64,000 nt of DNA from Aphrocallistes beatrix (taxonomy: Eukaryota; Porifera; Hexactinellida; Sceptrulophora; Aphrocallistidae): NCBI GenBank assembly GCA_963281255.1, contig OY725488.1, positions 8,281,524-8,345,523 on the forward strand. The letters run 5' to 3'. Both the position numbers and the translations under genes were made by a program. The notes beneath the pieces were generated by a model. That model made no database searches and was not told the DNA's origin. It saw only the letters and a program-made list of their open reading frames with translations. Below, in pieces: positions 1-9,787 of this stretch (the first letter of the stretch is position 1; each line of letters begins with the position of its first letter).

Positions 1-20
1 TTTAAAATTTGATTTCCATC

Positions 21-299
21 TCAACTGGGTCTTGGATTGCTGCAGAAAACACTAGCACAGCTTTGTAAGACGGAATCCTCTTTCATCAACCAGTGTAGAG
101 CAGACTTCTCACACCGAGCGAATGCGTGTAGAAAAGGCAGGCTGTCATAGATGTCGTTCTCAAACGCCTGATATATAACCTTTATGTCATACAATACGGT
201 TGGTTTCCCTTTATCCGAGTAGAAGTATATCTTTGTACTGTTGTTAATTTCGTGATACCTGAAAGACAGCCACTTACAGCCTCCGCCACGAAATTTCAC
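21..299 (-). pseudogene. Fragment of a transposon-associated protein (PIN/flap-nuclease-like part)
   Basis: The frame has the pattern K-x-Y-F ... G-K-x-T-x-x-Y-D-I ... A-L/F ... L-P-F-x-H-A-F-x-x-C, which I recognise from a repeated hypothetical protein family common in aphid, hydra and sponge/cnidarian genomes. There the motif is usually HAxTGCDTTS; here the Gly-Cys-Asp core has decayed to A-R-C-E. It is a remnant of about 92 codons cut by the window edge. The matching C-terminal Cys-rich part lies just downstream but on the opposite strand (404-627), so the element is rearranged. Family assignment is from memory of the motif and moderately sure. Confidence 0.5.
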
Positions 300-403
300 T
301 CTCTGAGGAGTTCCTTCCAGGTGATGTTGTGGAAGGGCATGACTGATTATATGGAGGTCACGAATGGGGATGGGACTGTCAAGATAACAGCCTAATCCCA
401 GTC

Positions 404-627
404 ATGATGGACGCTAACCCTGTATCCGAAGCACTACTGAAAATGATTTATTGTAACTGTTCTACTGGCTGTAGTAGTCTCAGATATAGCTGCAGGAAAC
501 AAGGACTAAACAGCTCTCAAGTATGCGGACGATGCCAAGAGAACAACTGCGACAATGTGAGCGAAAGAATTGCATCAGATGATGAAACGAAAGATAAAAC
601 TGAAATACGAGCATATCTATCAATCTA
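404..627 (+). pseudogene. Cys-rich C-terminal fragment of the same transposon-associated protein family
   Basis: The frame encodes P-V-S-E-A-L-L-K-M-I-Y-C-N-C-x3-G-C followed by C-R-K-x-G-L and C-G-x-C-x4-C. This is the typical C-terminal cysteine box (CNCKTGC..CxCRKxGL..C..C) of the protein family at 21-299. A preceding stretch with a conserved Trp (about 313-395) is in another frame, so at least one frameshift has occurred. From 628 on the reading frame runs into a pogo-like MITE and is not original coding sequence. The divergent orientation relative to 21-299 means an inversion. Confidence 0.5.
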
Positions 628-835
628 CAGTCAACTCCGCTTAAGAGGACTACAGGTTAATCGGGCCGACAGCTTAATCAGACCACTTTTGTTAGGACCG
701 GATTATTTATCACACATACCTAGAAGCTAATGGAAAATATAGACACGTATATCTATATATTTTGAATAGGATTCTCTGCTTAATCGGACCAAAATGTCCT
801 CTCACAGATGTGATCCTATTAAGCGGAGTCGAGTG
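628..835. mobile_element. pogo/Tigger-like MITE
   Basis: About 208 bp bounded by TA on both sides. The left end reads CAGTCAACTCCGCTTAA and the right end is its near-perfect inverse (TTAAGCGGAGTCGAGTG). CAGT..AACTCCGCTTAA termini with TA target duplication are typical of pogo/Tigger elements. There is no transposase. It inserted into the Cys-rich ORF at 404. Confidence 0.65.
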
Positions 836-1400
836 TATTTAACAATCTATCCCATCTAATTTTCCATTTTTAAATTTCATAGGTGTTAAAAGAGTCAAAT
901 TTATGAGTTTTTTCCCATTAAAAATACACTTATGCCACCAGTCGTAAGTAATAATATTTTAAAACTAACATTTAGACTATTTATATTAAGAAATTCGTAC
1001 TCAGCAAGCATAGCCGAGAAAAACAAGGGGTCACTCGATATGGTTTCTACCAAATTTGGATATCGGAATTTTCACATTCCAGGCCGTTGCTAGGGAGGAT
1101 CAGAAAATATTTGCCCAAAATATAGTCAATATATATATCAAATTGTCGGAAATTTGATGCTGAGCACGAATATGGCAATAAAAATGATCTGCAATCATTT
1201 GAAAGTTTAAATATCCGTTTTCAAAACCGGCGATTTGTATAGTCCGGGGTCAACGACGGTGTCGTACCAATCCACTTTCGGATAGTCCGATTTCGGTAAA
1301 CTTTTAGTATGTCACTCTTAAGACATGATACTACGGAAAAATGCAATAAAACAATTTCTTGCAATTATTTTGGGGTTAGGATAATTTGCTTCCTATTTTG
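836..1400. other. No recognisable gene
   Basis: AT-rich sequence with no open frame, repeat terminus or RNA gene that I can support. It probably lies in intron 7 of RNF213-like copy 1 or in an insertion within it, because the exon 8 counterpart follows at 2603. Confidence 0.4.
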
Positions 1401-1625
1401 ACCCGACTATAGCGTGGCTAGCGAATAATTCGTGTCTACAGAGTCTCCCTGTCGGCACCTGGGAATTGACGAATTCAGAGGCCCAGGGCCGTGCCAGTAA
1501 TGCAAACTGACCAGTTCAAATCTGAACATAATTCTTCTAGACTTGGTATTTGACCAGATTCTCACAGGTTGTGACCAGGTCAACCGGTGATATTGAAATT
1601 AAAATGCACTGAAAGAAAGTGGACT
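1400..1625. repeat. Degenerate GC-ended interspersed repeat, shared with copy 2 intron 7
   Basis: The stretch GCGTGGCTAGCGAA..CAGAGTCTCCCTG..GGCACCTGGGAAT is a decayed copy of the GC-ended repeat family seen a dozen or more times in the window. This stretch and the bases after it (GACCAG..TTGTGACCAGGTCAA..) resemble 48700-48870 upstream of exon 8 in copy 2. That shows intron 7 is homologous in the two gene copies and that the insertion predates the duplication. Confidence 0.5.
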
Positions 1626-1770
1626 CATCTACGTAGTTATTATCCTAATAAATGTAATTATTTTGATTTAATATACATAGTATAGTGCTTAGTTCTAGTT
1701 GGTTGTGAAATAAATTTCAATTTATTTTTTTAAGATTAATGTTAAATAATACCAGAATGTTTTTGACTTT

Positions 1771-1908
1771 TACGGCCATGCAAACCTATTTTAACTACTG
1801 GTCAAACCTAATTAGAGAGCATCAACATCCCCCATGAAAAATCATGGGGGATGTTGATGCTCTCTAATTAGGTTTGACCAGTAGTTAAAATAGGTTTGCA
1901 TGGCCGTA
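1771..1908. repeat. Perfect inverted repeat, 67-bp arms with 4-bp loop
   Basis: Arm 1 (1771-1837) and arm 2 (1842-1908) are perfect reverse complements by direct reading, separated by AAAA. The right arm abuts directly the inner sequence of a mariner-like MITE end (1909-2017). It has no coding potential. Such perfect symmetry implies a recent origin or ongoing correction. Confidence 0.9.
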
Positions 1909-2017
1909 CTGAAAATATTCGAATTACAATCTCTAAAGACCATAATTACTAAGATTGTTTGAATACACGAAATTTTAGACCTAGTCAAACTTGGGACATA
2001 ACTTATTGTTCACCCTG
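1909..2017. mobile_element. Right-hand end of a mariner-like MITE (CAGGGTG family), truncated
   Basis: The sequence matches the right ends of the elements at 46157-46898 and 52635-53407, passing through CGAATTACAATCTCTAA and ending in CACCCTG followed by TA. The left half is missing and is replaced by the perfect hairpin at 1771-1908. Confidence 0.6.
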
Positions 2018-2602
2018 TATATTGTGAAGAAAACAAACCCAATATTCATAATATAGATTCGAAAATACGATATTTAAAATCTACACCTCTAAAATCCCAG
2101 GTGAACTGTGGAAATATCCATTTTGTTTACCATCACTCGCTCTTCATCCTGAGCCCCCGAATACAATCCTGGATTCACCCCTGATTTTAATGTCAAAATG
2201 AGCACTTCCAAATAGCGATGTATAAGCGTACTATTTTTATTCCAATCAAAGCTATGACTCATCCTTTCCGCTCCTCATCAAATGCGCCTGCGCTCCCTAA
2301 ACATAAGCCCCGTGGCGCGACATAAAATGTTACGTCACTAATTAGCCCAGGAATGTGGAAGCACACTATCCATAGGTGTAACTAAGAGATTGCTTAAACG
2401 AGAAGTGCTAGCTATGTCTTTGCTCCCATTCCGCATATGTTCCTGTGGCGTGTTTTATTTAAAATATTTGATCCATGCTGTAAAAATAAAGGGTGCGCCA
2501 TTGTCCTAGTGTAGTAGAGCGATACGCTTAAATAGTACAATAATATGTGGACTACTATTAGTGGACTAATACATATTTTCTCTACTCATTTTGTATTCTT
2601 AG

Positions 2603-2680
2603 ATCGGTTAAAACAGAAGATATCATCGACATGTGTGATCAGAATGAAGAAGTGTGTTCTATCCTCTTCGAAGCTTGCAG
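2603..2680 (+). pseudogene. RNF213: Copy 1 exon 8 (region after the missing RING)
   Basis: Acceptor ATTCTTAG, donor GTGCGT, 78 nt. It encodes SVKTED..SILFEAC and is three codons shorter than copy 2 exon 8 (87 nt), in phase. It lies where human RNF213 has the end of the RING and the following helix, but has no CxxC pairs. Confidence 0.8.
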
Positions 2681-2762
2681 GTGCGTATTTGCTAGATTTC
2701 TAGAGAACTCGTTATTTCATTACTTCCAATCTATTAATTCGTAATGTTGCAAAAATTTGTAG

Positions 2763-3026
2763 TTGCCAGCTTAAGATGTTGGATTTCTTCCAAGATCTTT
2801 CTTCCCGGTTCTTCTTGCAGATGCTTTTGAATATCACTTTTTTAAATGGACCTACCTCAATTCGAGAAGATCTCAGAAATTTTCTGATTGAATTTTTGAT
2901 TAAAAATCAAATTCCAAAAAAACAAGGGACAGATACACTAGCCCCTCTTTATCTATTCAAAGACAAAGAATTGAATCCTTCTCCAGCTCTTCGTTGTATT
3001 CTTTTAGAAGTTCTATTGAGAGACAG
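2763..3026 (+). pseudogene. RNF213: Copy 1 exon 9
   Basis: 264 nt, acceptor TTTGTAG, donor GTAGGA. It is nearly identical to copy 2 exon 9 (49321-49584) and encodes MLDFFQDLSSRFFLQ..VLLRDR. By eye it matches the human RNF213 segment directly after the RING (FVDLVSTICF..VILKLLLK). Confidence 0.85.
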
Positions 3027-3114
3027 GTAGGAATCCTTATCAATTCAGATATTTTATTTTCTTCTTTAGGGGAGATAGAGCTGTAGTTTTAGAGATCTAC
3101 TTTTAAAATCTTCT

Positions 3115-3225
3115 GAGCTTCGTCTGAGCTCAGAACTTAGTGGAGTCATAGCCAAAAGACTCCCACATGCCAAAAATCAGCTTTCTACACCTGGCAGTTT
3201 CTTCAATCAATTGGTTACAGATATA
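3115..3225 (-). repeat. Truncated end of the GC-ended repeat superfamily
   Basis: Contains GCCAAAAGACTCCCACATGC, then CAGTTTCTTCAATCAATTGGTTAC and a short (TA)n run. This is the reverse of 23018-23100 and parallels 18950-19040. It lies in the exon 9-10 intron of copy 1 and is absent from the corresponding copy 2 intron. Confidence 0.55.
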
Positions 3226-3235
3226 TATATATATA

Positions 3236-3697
3236 CACTGCCTGAACAAAAGTATTCGTACACCCCATAATTCCCCATACAAATAGTTATAATACTGATT
3301 TATTTAGCGAGTCAAGGTATTTAATTGGTAAGAGATACGCTTAATTTGACTTCAAATTCGAATTACTCACTTTTTAATATTTCAACTTGTTTACACTCCC
3401 ACAAGGTTAAAGATTTTCAAACTGTGCCACCTCATACCACCAATGCCACCATATACAATAGTGATCACTCGCGACATATGGCATAGGAAAGCAAATGCTG
3501 AAAATATTTAATCTCGAAGAATAGTAATTAAGTTGAAAACTTATAAAGTGGGTAATTTGAATGTGTTGAATTCGAATTTGAAGTCAAATTAAGCGTATCT
3601 CTTACCAATTAAATACCTTGACTCGCTAAATAAATCAGTATTATAACTATTTGTATGGGGAATTATGGGGTGTACGAATACTTTTGTTCAGGCAGTG
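3236..3697. mobile_element. Tc1-like MITE
   Basis: About 462 bp with inverted termini CACTGCCTGAACAAAAGTAT and matching inverted arms of over 130 bp, flanked by TA. The terminus is typical of Tc1-like elements. There is no transposase frame, so it is non-autonomous. It is inserted in the intron between copy 1 exons 9 and 10; copy 2 lacks it. Confidence 0.75.
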
Positions 3698-3705
3698 TAT
3701 ATATA

Positions 3706-3888
3706 CAGTAGAACTCGATTAGTACGTACTCGGGATAAGACGTACCTCGGCTTAGTATGTACTCATTTTTCTGAACCAAAATTCATCTATTATATAGATT
3801 CCTATGTATTATCAACTCGGTTAGTACGTACTTACGGATAATACGTACTTTTTTTCGCTTCCCGGAGGGGTACGTCTTATCCGAGTTC

Positions 3889-3893
<5 letters not shown>
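3706..3893. mobile_element. pogo/Tigger-like MITE, second family
   Basis: Left end CAGTAGAACTCGATTAGTAC and right end ..ATCCGAGTTCGACT form terminal inverted repeats flanked by TA. Internal CGGTTAGTACGTACT motifs repeat the terminus. 188 bp, no coding frame. Confidence 0.65.

Positions 3894-3935
<42 letters not shown>
3893..3935. repeat. (TA)n microsatellite
   Basis: Uninterrupted TA dinucleotide run adjoining the MITE at 3706-3893. Confidence 0.9.
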
Positions 3936-3938
<3 letters not shown>

Positions 3939-4008
3939 TAATGGAGTTTTAATAGTAAGGATATTTCATCTGAATTAATGTGAATAAACTAAATTTTTAT
4001 AATTTTAG

Positions 4009-4126
4009 AAATGAATCAATCCTGAATCAAATAAGGAAAAACATAAACGCGAACTGCTTGATGTTGGGACAAAAAGAGCGCACTTATGGGGACAATCTGG
4101 CATCGATATATCTTCAAAGTTTAGAG
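4009..4126 (+). pseudogene. RNF213: Copy 1 exon 10
   Basis: 118 nt, acceptor AATTTTAG, donor GTAATC. Encodes NESILNQIRKN..YLQSLE; the copy 2 equivalent is 49810-49927 with a few substitutions. The next exon is 11.4 kb away (15564) because of transposon insertions; in copy 2 the same intron is 1.4 kb. Confidence 0.8.
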
Positions 4127-4198
4127 GTAATCTTATATATTATAACACTATTGGTTCTGTTTTGATTTGGAAATGTCATGTAAGTGTCGAATGGTGAG

Positions 4199-4737
4199 CA
4201 TAGGCGGATCCAGGGGGGCCCCCCTTCGAGGACTAGCCTAATGCACTCGTTCATCGTAGTAGTATATTCCTTGTTACATATTTGGGGGCCCTATTTTCTT
4301 TGGCCAATCTAAAAAGGCGACCCTTTCTAGATTGGTCTGCGCATGGGGACATATGCTACTGTTGAGAGGGCCAATTCTGCCCTGGCATATGTAAAGACGG
4401 AACTCCGTAGCTCAATGGGTGAAGAACGATTGAATGATTTAATTCTTCTTTATGTCCACAAAGACATTAATCTCACGTATTCTGAGATTGTAGATCAGTT
4501 TGCCATCAAAAGACCACGCTTGATGAAGTTAAGAAATCTATTTTAGATAACGCAGGTGATGAGACTGAGTGCTAGCCATCAGCAGCTGCTAGTTTTCAGT
4601 CTCTAGTGGTAATACAGTGGCACAGTATTACATACTAAAAAATATTATGAATCTTAGTATAGTATATGCAAATGGTCATTCGATATGGGTTTTTCTCGCT
4701 TTGGGCCCCCCCTTTCGTGAAATCCTGGATCCGCCCC
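4199..4737 (+). mobile_element. hAT-type transposon, internally deleted
   Basis: Ends are CATAGGCGGATCCAGG and the inverse CCTGGATCCGCCCC, the common hAT-like GGGGCGGATCCAGG terminus. Flanks repeat TGGTGAG (4192-4198 and 4738-4744), seven bases of an expected 8-bp duplication. The unfilled site is visible in the paralogous copy 2 intron near 49980 (GAATAGTGAGTCTA). The element retains only the C-terminal transposase piece at 4343-4546. Confidence 0.75.
4343..4546 (+). pseudogene. C-terminal hAT transposase (dimerisation domain) fragment
   Basis: 67 codons with the hAT C-terminal signature E-R-A-x-S-A-L-x-x-V-K-T-x-L-R-S-S-M-G-E-E-R-L-N followed by L-x-L-L-Y-V-H-K-D-I. This is the conserved dimerisation motif of hAT/ZMYM-like transposases. 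The catalytic part is absent, so it is a remnant carried inside the element at 4199-4737. Confidence 0.75.
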
Positions 4738-4828
4738 TGGTGAGTCTAGAAAATGTTTGAAATTTCAGCGAAAATCCCTATGCTCTGCTAGAATATAACA
4801 AGACAAAATTTTACACTTTAAAATATAC

Positions 4829-5137
4829 AAGCGCGCTTCGCTTGCTTGCACTGCGCGGCTTACGGACACAAAGTATCCGCAGAGTCGCCCTGCGGGCGCC
4901 TGGAATTACTCAATCCAGCCTATTTTGTTAGTTTATATAAATATTTTAAACAAATGTTAACAAATAATTTAACATATCGATCAGAAAATATAATATCCGA
5001 ATTCTACACCCCTAAACCCTATAGAAAAGGTGCGAAAAATTGTTTTTCATTTTTTTGTAGAGGTGTGAAAATTTTACTTATATCTTAGAACTTAATCGTA
5101 GTCATATAATTTGACACCTGCATGGCAAATTTTGATA
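4829..5137 (-). repeat. GC-ended interspersed repeat
   Basis: Begins TACAAGCGCGCTTCGCTTGC, continues through GACACAAAGTATCCGC and CCTGCGGGCGCCTGGAATTA, and ends after the TTCACACC-type stretch. Same family as 23010-23509 and 45369-46156, here on the minus strand. Non-coding. Confidence 0.7.
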
Positions 5138-5139
5138 TT

Positions 5140-5360
5140 CTTTACCAGGAAATTATGCGTAATTTCTGAATTAAGCCATTATCATTGGGCAAACCCTAAA
5201 ATTGGCGTCCAGAGATTATAAATATCAAATCCCAGTTAAAGTTAATAATATTCAGTGTTTTGCAGCATTTATGAATCGCAAGGCCAAATTTCTATAACTG
5301 AAATCTGTGTCTGCCACAAAAAATGGGGCATAATTTTAATGAATAAATAACTAATTTGTA
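5140..5360. other. Conserved intron block shared with copy 2
   Basis: Starting TTACCAGGAAATT..GAATTAAGCCATTAT, this stretch aligns with 50240-50460 in copy 2. It is ancestral intron 10 sequence and serves as an anchor for the tandem duplication. No coding signal. Confidence 0.65.
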
Positions 5361-5429
5361 GCTTTACAACGTACTAGGTATAAATATTATGTACATTTTA
5401 AAACGCCTGATAGCTCTATAATCCAGAAA

Positions 5430-5620
5430 CTGTAGGGTTCTATTGGGGGGGAGTACCCCCCAAATTGACAAATTCATAAGAATATTTGGGGTGTCACCCA
5501 CATTTTTAGGGGGGACTCCCTCATTTATGCTAATATGTTCCTCGTATTTGAGGGATTCCAAATAAATTCAGAGGGATACTTGAATTTAAATTGGGTACAA
5601 CCCCTCAATTGAATTCCTTA
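5430..5620. repeat. G-run/C-run repeat family
   Basis: Contains TTGGGGGGGAGTACCCCCCA and GGGGTGTCACCC-type units. Related blocks occur at 14040-14285 and 56285-56540. The G and C runs can form small hairpins. Likely the body of a DNA transposon; class unknown. Confidence 0.5.
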
Positions 5621-5937
5621 TTTGAATTAGTCAAGAGAGATTCATGTTCTCTTTTCTTTGGTATATTAGTGCAAAAATATTTTTGTAGAATAGACCTAAC
5701 CAAAACATAAGCAAAATGTGGCATTTGAACTGAGAATACGGACTTTAATTAAGAATGCCAATTTGAATTAACACCAAATACTTGGCAGTTTGTGTGATTC
5801 CACATACAAACTACGAGTGCATACTAGTATGCATCATACAAGTATTTCCAATTATGCACATAGTATTAAAACATAACAAAGTAGAATATAAATTCTAAAC
5901 TCCAACAAACGACAACAATATCTTCTTTTTCTTTGTT

Positions 5938-6129
5938 TTGATGGATAACCTAGAGTCTGATTATGATTTCGAAGAGCCAGAAATTATTTATTCCGAGGAT
6001 ATCATAGAAAATGTCAGAATTATACCAAGATTAGCTAATCTTATTCCTGCTCTATCCGATATCGATGAAGCTGCTTTTACGCCAAAGGATTTGAGAGGTG
6101 GACCAAACTCAGATGATATCATCAAATAA
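5938..6129 (+). pseudogene. Short acidic ORF, possible N-terminus of a decayed OTU-type transposon ORF
   Basis: 63 codons rich in Asp/Glu, starting MMDNLESDYDFEEPE. No family recognised. It contains T-P-K-D-L-R, similar to S-P-K-D-L-P in the decayed frame near 8355, so it may be the start of the same broken transposon gene (OTU-like fragment at 8509-8737). The frame ends where the repeat arrays of the element at 6176-6608 begin. Confidence 0.3.
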
Positions 6130-6175
6130 ATACCTGACCATATTTATGCTCTTCACATTGCTTACTTGGGGTATC

Positions 6176-6608
6176 GGTCACTTCGTACCCAACACTCTTT
6201 CGTACCTTAATTATGACAACTTCGTACCCAATACACTTTCGTACCCAATACTCTTTCGTACCCATACTCTTTCAGATTAAGGTATTCAATATGAAATAGG
6301 TCCAAAAAAGTATTCATTGTAAACTAAAACAAAAAACTATCTATTCTGAAATAGGTCAGTTCAGGTGGCTAACTGCTCTTAGTAACTGGGACGTGGAGAT
6401 CTCCTTGTCCTGATAGCGTCGCCAAAGTTGAAATACGGAATTGTGTTTTAAATTGTGTTTTTATAAATGCGAAATTGTGTACGAAATTGTGTTAGGAACG
6501 AAATTGTAATGAGTACGAAATTGTATTAGGTACGAAATTGTGTTAGGTACGAAATTGTAATCAGTACGAAATTGCAATTAAGTACGAAATGGTTTAGATG
6601 CGAAATGA
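6176..6608. mobile_element. Element with inverted subterminal arrays of TTTCGTACC
   Basis: The left side carries repeated CTTCGTACCCAA(C/T)AC units (6180-6270) and the right side repeated GTACGAAATTGT units (6478-6600) in inverted orientation. This subterminal-array layout resembles the MULE-like element at 7940-8301. No transposase. Exact ends are uncertain. Confidence 0.5.
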
Positions 6609-6938
6609 CTTGTATTCCATACTTCCTTACTTGTACTGGAGAAAGTATCGAAAGTCGAATGATCCAATCCCTCAAATCATTCGAGAAACTGTGGCACTTA
6701 TCGAACCTCAAATAAGTGGCGATCGTAAAATGATTCGAACTTTTGTTTAGAAGAGGTTGACAGAGTATTCACTTAAGGTAAGTACTATAGTGTTAAACAA
6801 TGCATTCCATTGAGTAGGCGAAATGGCACTATTATACTATTAGTAGGCGAAATGGAAGTAGGCAAAATGGGACTAACCCGTACTATTAACCTTAGACATC
6901 TTATTAGATCTATTTTTATACAACACAATAAGGTTCAT

Positions 6939-7719
6939 CATAGCCTACTGTATATAAGGCCTCACAGTAACTTGCGGATTTGGGACTAGGGATGCGGAGG
7001 AAGACCGTTGAACTAATACATGAGCTGCCTTAAATCATTTACAAAGCACAATAGAGCTTAGGAATGTATTAACAGCATATATAAATATGGTGTCAAAGTA
7101 CCCATATCCGTTGTTAAAAATTTGATTAGTCACCATATGGTTGCGCAATATGTTATATTTGTGAAATTATCAAATGTGACCAATATGGTACATTGTCGAA
7201 TATCTCATAAACTATTGAATTTAGAGGTTGAAATTATATTATCACTTAATAGGAAGTAGTATATTCGCTACCAAATGGAATTACATTTGAATGTGTAGCC
7301 ATTGCAGTTTTCAAGATATAACGCCAACTGACCAAAACACGTTTCCATAGCAACACTGGAATGTACCAACATTCCAAGAAAAAATAACAAATTTTTCGTA
7401 TTAACCCATTTACATCTCACTTCTATGCGAAAAATTTTACAATAAAAACACTTAGAAATGCCCCTAAACGGCCTCTGAAAATCACCAAATTTGTCACAAA
7501 TATAACATATTGCGCAACCATATGGTGACTAATCAAATTTTTAACAACGGATATGGGTACTTTGACACCATATTTATATATGCTGATAATACATTCCTAA
7601 GCTCTATTGTGCTTTGTAAATGATTTAAGGCAGCTCATGTATTAGTTCAACGGTCTTCCTCCGCATCCCTAGTCCCAAATCCGCAAGTTACTGTGAGGCC
7701 TTATATACTGTAGGCTATG
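6939..7719. mobile_element. Foldback MITE A
   Basis: 781 bp. Terminal inverted repeats begin CATAGCCTACTGTATATAAG and extend for over 200 bp before one arm is deleted internally. Same family as 16151-17217 and, more distantly, 42127-43294. No transposase frame and no clear target duplication here. Confidence 0.75.
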
Positions 7720-7795
7720 ATTTTACATATCGCCAGAAAAATTTATCTTTAAACAGCGAAGACATTGCTTTTCAGTCAAATTTTTCTCGCAAAAG

Positions 7796-8737
7796 ATCTC
7801 GAAATATGCTCAGCGGAAATGTATTTGAAGGTGAAGATAACGATTACTTATTGACAGAAAAGTAGGAATTTTTAATCGATGAAGATCAGTTGTCTCCTCA
7901 GGAATTTGACCCCATTTTTGAACAAGGATTGCTGATATCGGGATACGGACAGTTCGCTACATGACACTTCGCTACACGGACACTTTTAATAGAAAATGTA
8001 ATGTAACTGACGGAAGTTTCGTCGCTGGAAGTTTCGTCGCCGGATGTTTCGTCGCTGATATTTCTTTGAATAAAATTATTGAATCTTCACTTTCATCCTC
8101 CCATTCATTCTGACAAATAATAAATGATAATCACCCTTCCCCTCACGAAATAAAAATACCACTCTCGCGTGCCATTTGATATTATTTCAAACTCAAAATG
8201 CCCACTCTCACTCTCCTATCAATTCTAGTCCGTGTAGCGAACTATCCTGTAGCGAAATGTCCGTGTAGCGAACTGTCCATGTAGCGAACTGTTCGTATCC
8301 CGCTGATATCAACTGACATATCACAAAGTAAAAATGTTAAAAAATTGAAATATTCTCCAAAGGATCTCCCAGAAAACCTATTTAGGCCTATCATTGTTAA
8401 GTGGCGACAAAGAATTAATCAAGATATTTTACTCCTAGAAATGGAATTTGAACATCCAACAGAATTCACCAAAACAACGTATATAAGCTAAGGAATTGTA
8501 TCCCGAAAAATACAATTTCAATTATTTCGGATGGCAATTGTCTATATAGGTCCATCAGTTGATGGCTGACATATAAAGAAAACATTCATGAATTAATTCG
8601 AACCAAATTAGTGGATTTTATGAAATCATCTCCCCCCAGTAAGCAATATATTAAAGACGAACGAATCAGTAGAAGAGTATCTAGCTCACAACGATACAAT
8701 CATGCCAACCGTTTGGGGTAGTGACGTTGAATTTATT
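7796..8737 (+). pseudogene. Decayed transposon ORF with OTU-like cysteine protease domain (5' part)
   Basis: Broken frames encode an acidic N-terminal stretch, then W-R-Q-R-I-N-Q-D-I near 8400, then an OTU-like box I-S-D-G-N-C-L-Y-R-S-I-S with the catalytic Cys codon at 8539-8541. A TGG-to-TGA change at 8560 stops it. Downstream H-E-L-I-R-T-K-L-V-D-F fits OTU folds found in several eukaryotic transposons. A MULE-like element (7940-8301) interrupts it, and the His box lies beyond the 4.6-kb insertion, at 13422-13480. OTU assignment is from the DGNC motif and the downstream NExSHY. Confidence 0.55.
7940..8301. mobile_element. MULE-like MITE with 9-bp target duplication
   Basis: Flanked by exact 9-bp repeats GCTGATATC (7931-7939 and 8302-8310). 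Ends are GGGATACGGACAGTTCGCT and its inverse. Subterminal arrays of TTCGCTACA occur at both ends, and a short internal array of TTTCGTCGC(T/C)GGA lies at 8007-8060. The 9-bp duplication suggests Mutator-like mobilisation. 362 bp, no ORF. Confidence 0.75.
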
Positions 8738-8832
8738 TAGTATGGCAATCTGACTGCAAACAGATGTTTATGCATACATAAATGATGGTTGAACCCCAAA
8801 TTTTAACCCCAAAGTAGGAAGAAACAATGCAA

Positions 8833-9697
8833 CACGGGTGTAATATTTCAACGAAAATTTGAGAAAAATTACCAATGCAAACCACCTCTATAACAATGTT
8901 TTAGGATGTCTATAACATAAGAATCTCGGGTTATCTCACTCTGGTCACGTCAGAATTTTTAAATTTTCGTCTTTTTCACAGGTGTCATTATGTATATATT
9001 TGAAATTTTTATTTTGTTTATTCTAAGCGGAAGAAAGATTGAATGGGTATTTATAGCATTAAGAATGGACAGAAATACAATGTATATTGTATTAAGGTGA
9101 TCATTTAAGACTTATCAGTTCACTCTTATCCTATTCTTTAAATTTATTTCAATTTTTGCTAAAATTTATACTTGTATTTCGTCTTTCATTAACATACCTT
9201 GAAAGACTACTTAAAATTAATGTTAAAATAGTGAAGAAGTGATTCTACTTCATTCGGGAGCATTTATGATATAACAGAATATCATATATGATGCTTCTGA
9301 AACATTTTTCACAAAACTATACTTGATTTCCCATGTCGGCCATTCAATTTCGGACGAAAATGAAATTGAGGATTTTACGTATATTTTACAGTTGTACGCT
9401 AGACCTTTAAATTTTAGTTGATAATATAAAAATGCACTTTTGACTGGGAAATATTTAATCTTTCAACAATATTGGATATGGTACTGTCTCCTGATTCAGA
9501 ACAGGAGGATATTAATTTCTATTGTGAGCCTACATTTAATGAAATATCAATTGTCAATCGGAGTCACTCTCATCCGAGTTTTCAGAGTCAGTCAACCAGT
9601 TATGTAGTTCTATTCTTTCTTCATCGTGCTCATTTGATTCGCTTTCAAATTCAAAATCTTGTGCGTTATTAAATTCTTCATCCGTATTTTCTGATGT
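8833..9697. repeat. Left terminal inverted repeat of the 4.6-kb transposon
   Basis: Reverse complement of 12561-13417. The frame 9472-9660 is the antisense image of the minus-strand frame in the right repeat and is not a gene. Similarity becomes patchy beyond about 9660. Confidence 0.85.
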
Positions 9698-9787
9698 ATT
9701 TTCTCGGTTTTCCTATTCAATATCTTACGATAAATGTCGAAATTCTTTGAAATTCTATTGTACAAATTAGTATTTTATTGCTCATCT

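Noticed and set aside
9472-9672. 66-codon plus-strand ORF in the left inverted repeat
   Set aside because: It is the antisense image of the transposase 3' end; the same peptide appears on the minus strand at 12584-12778 in the other repeat.
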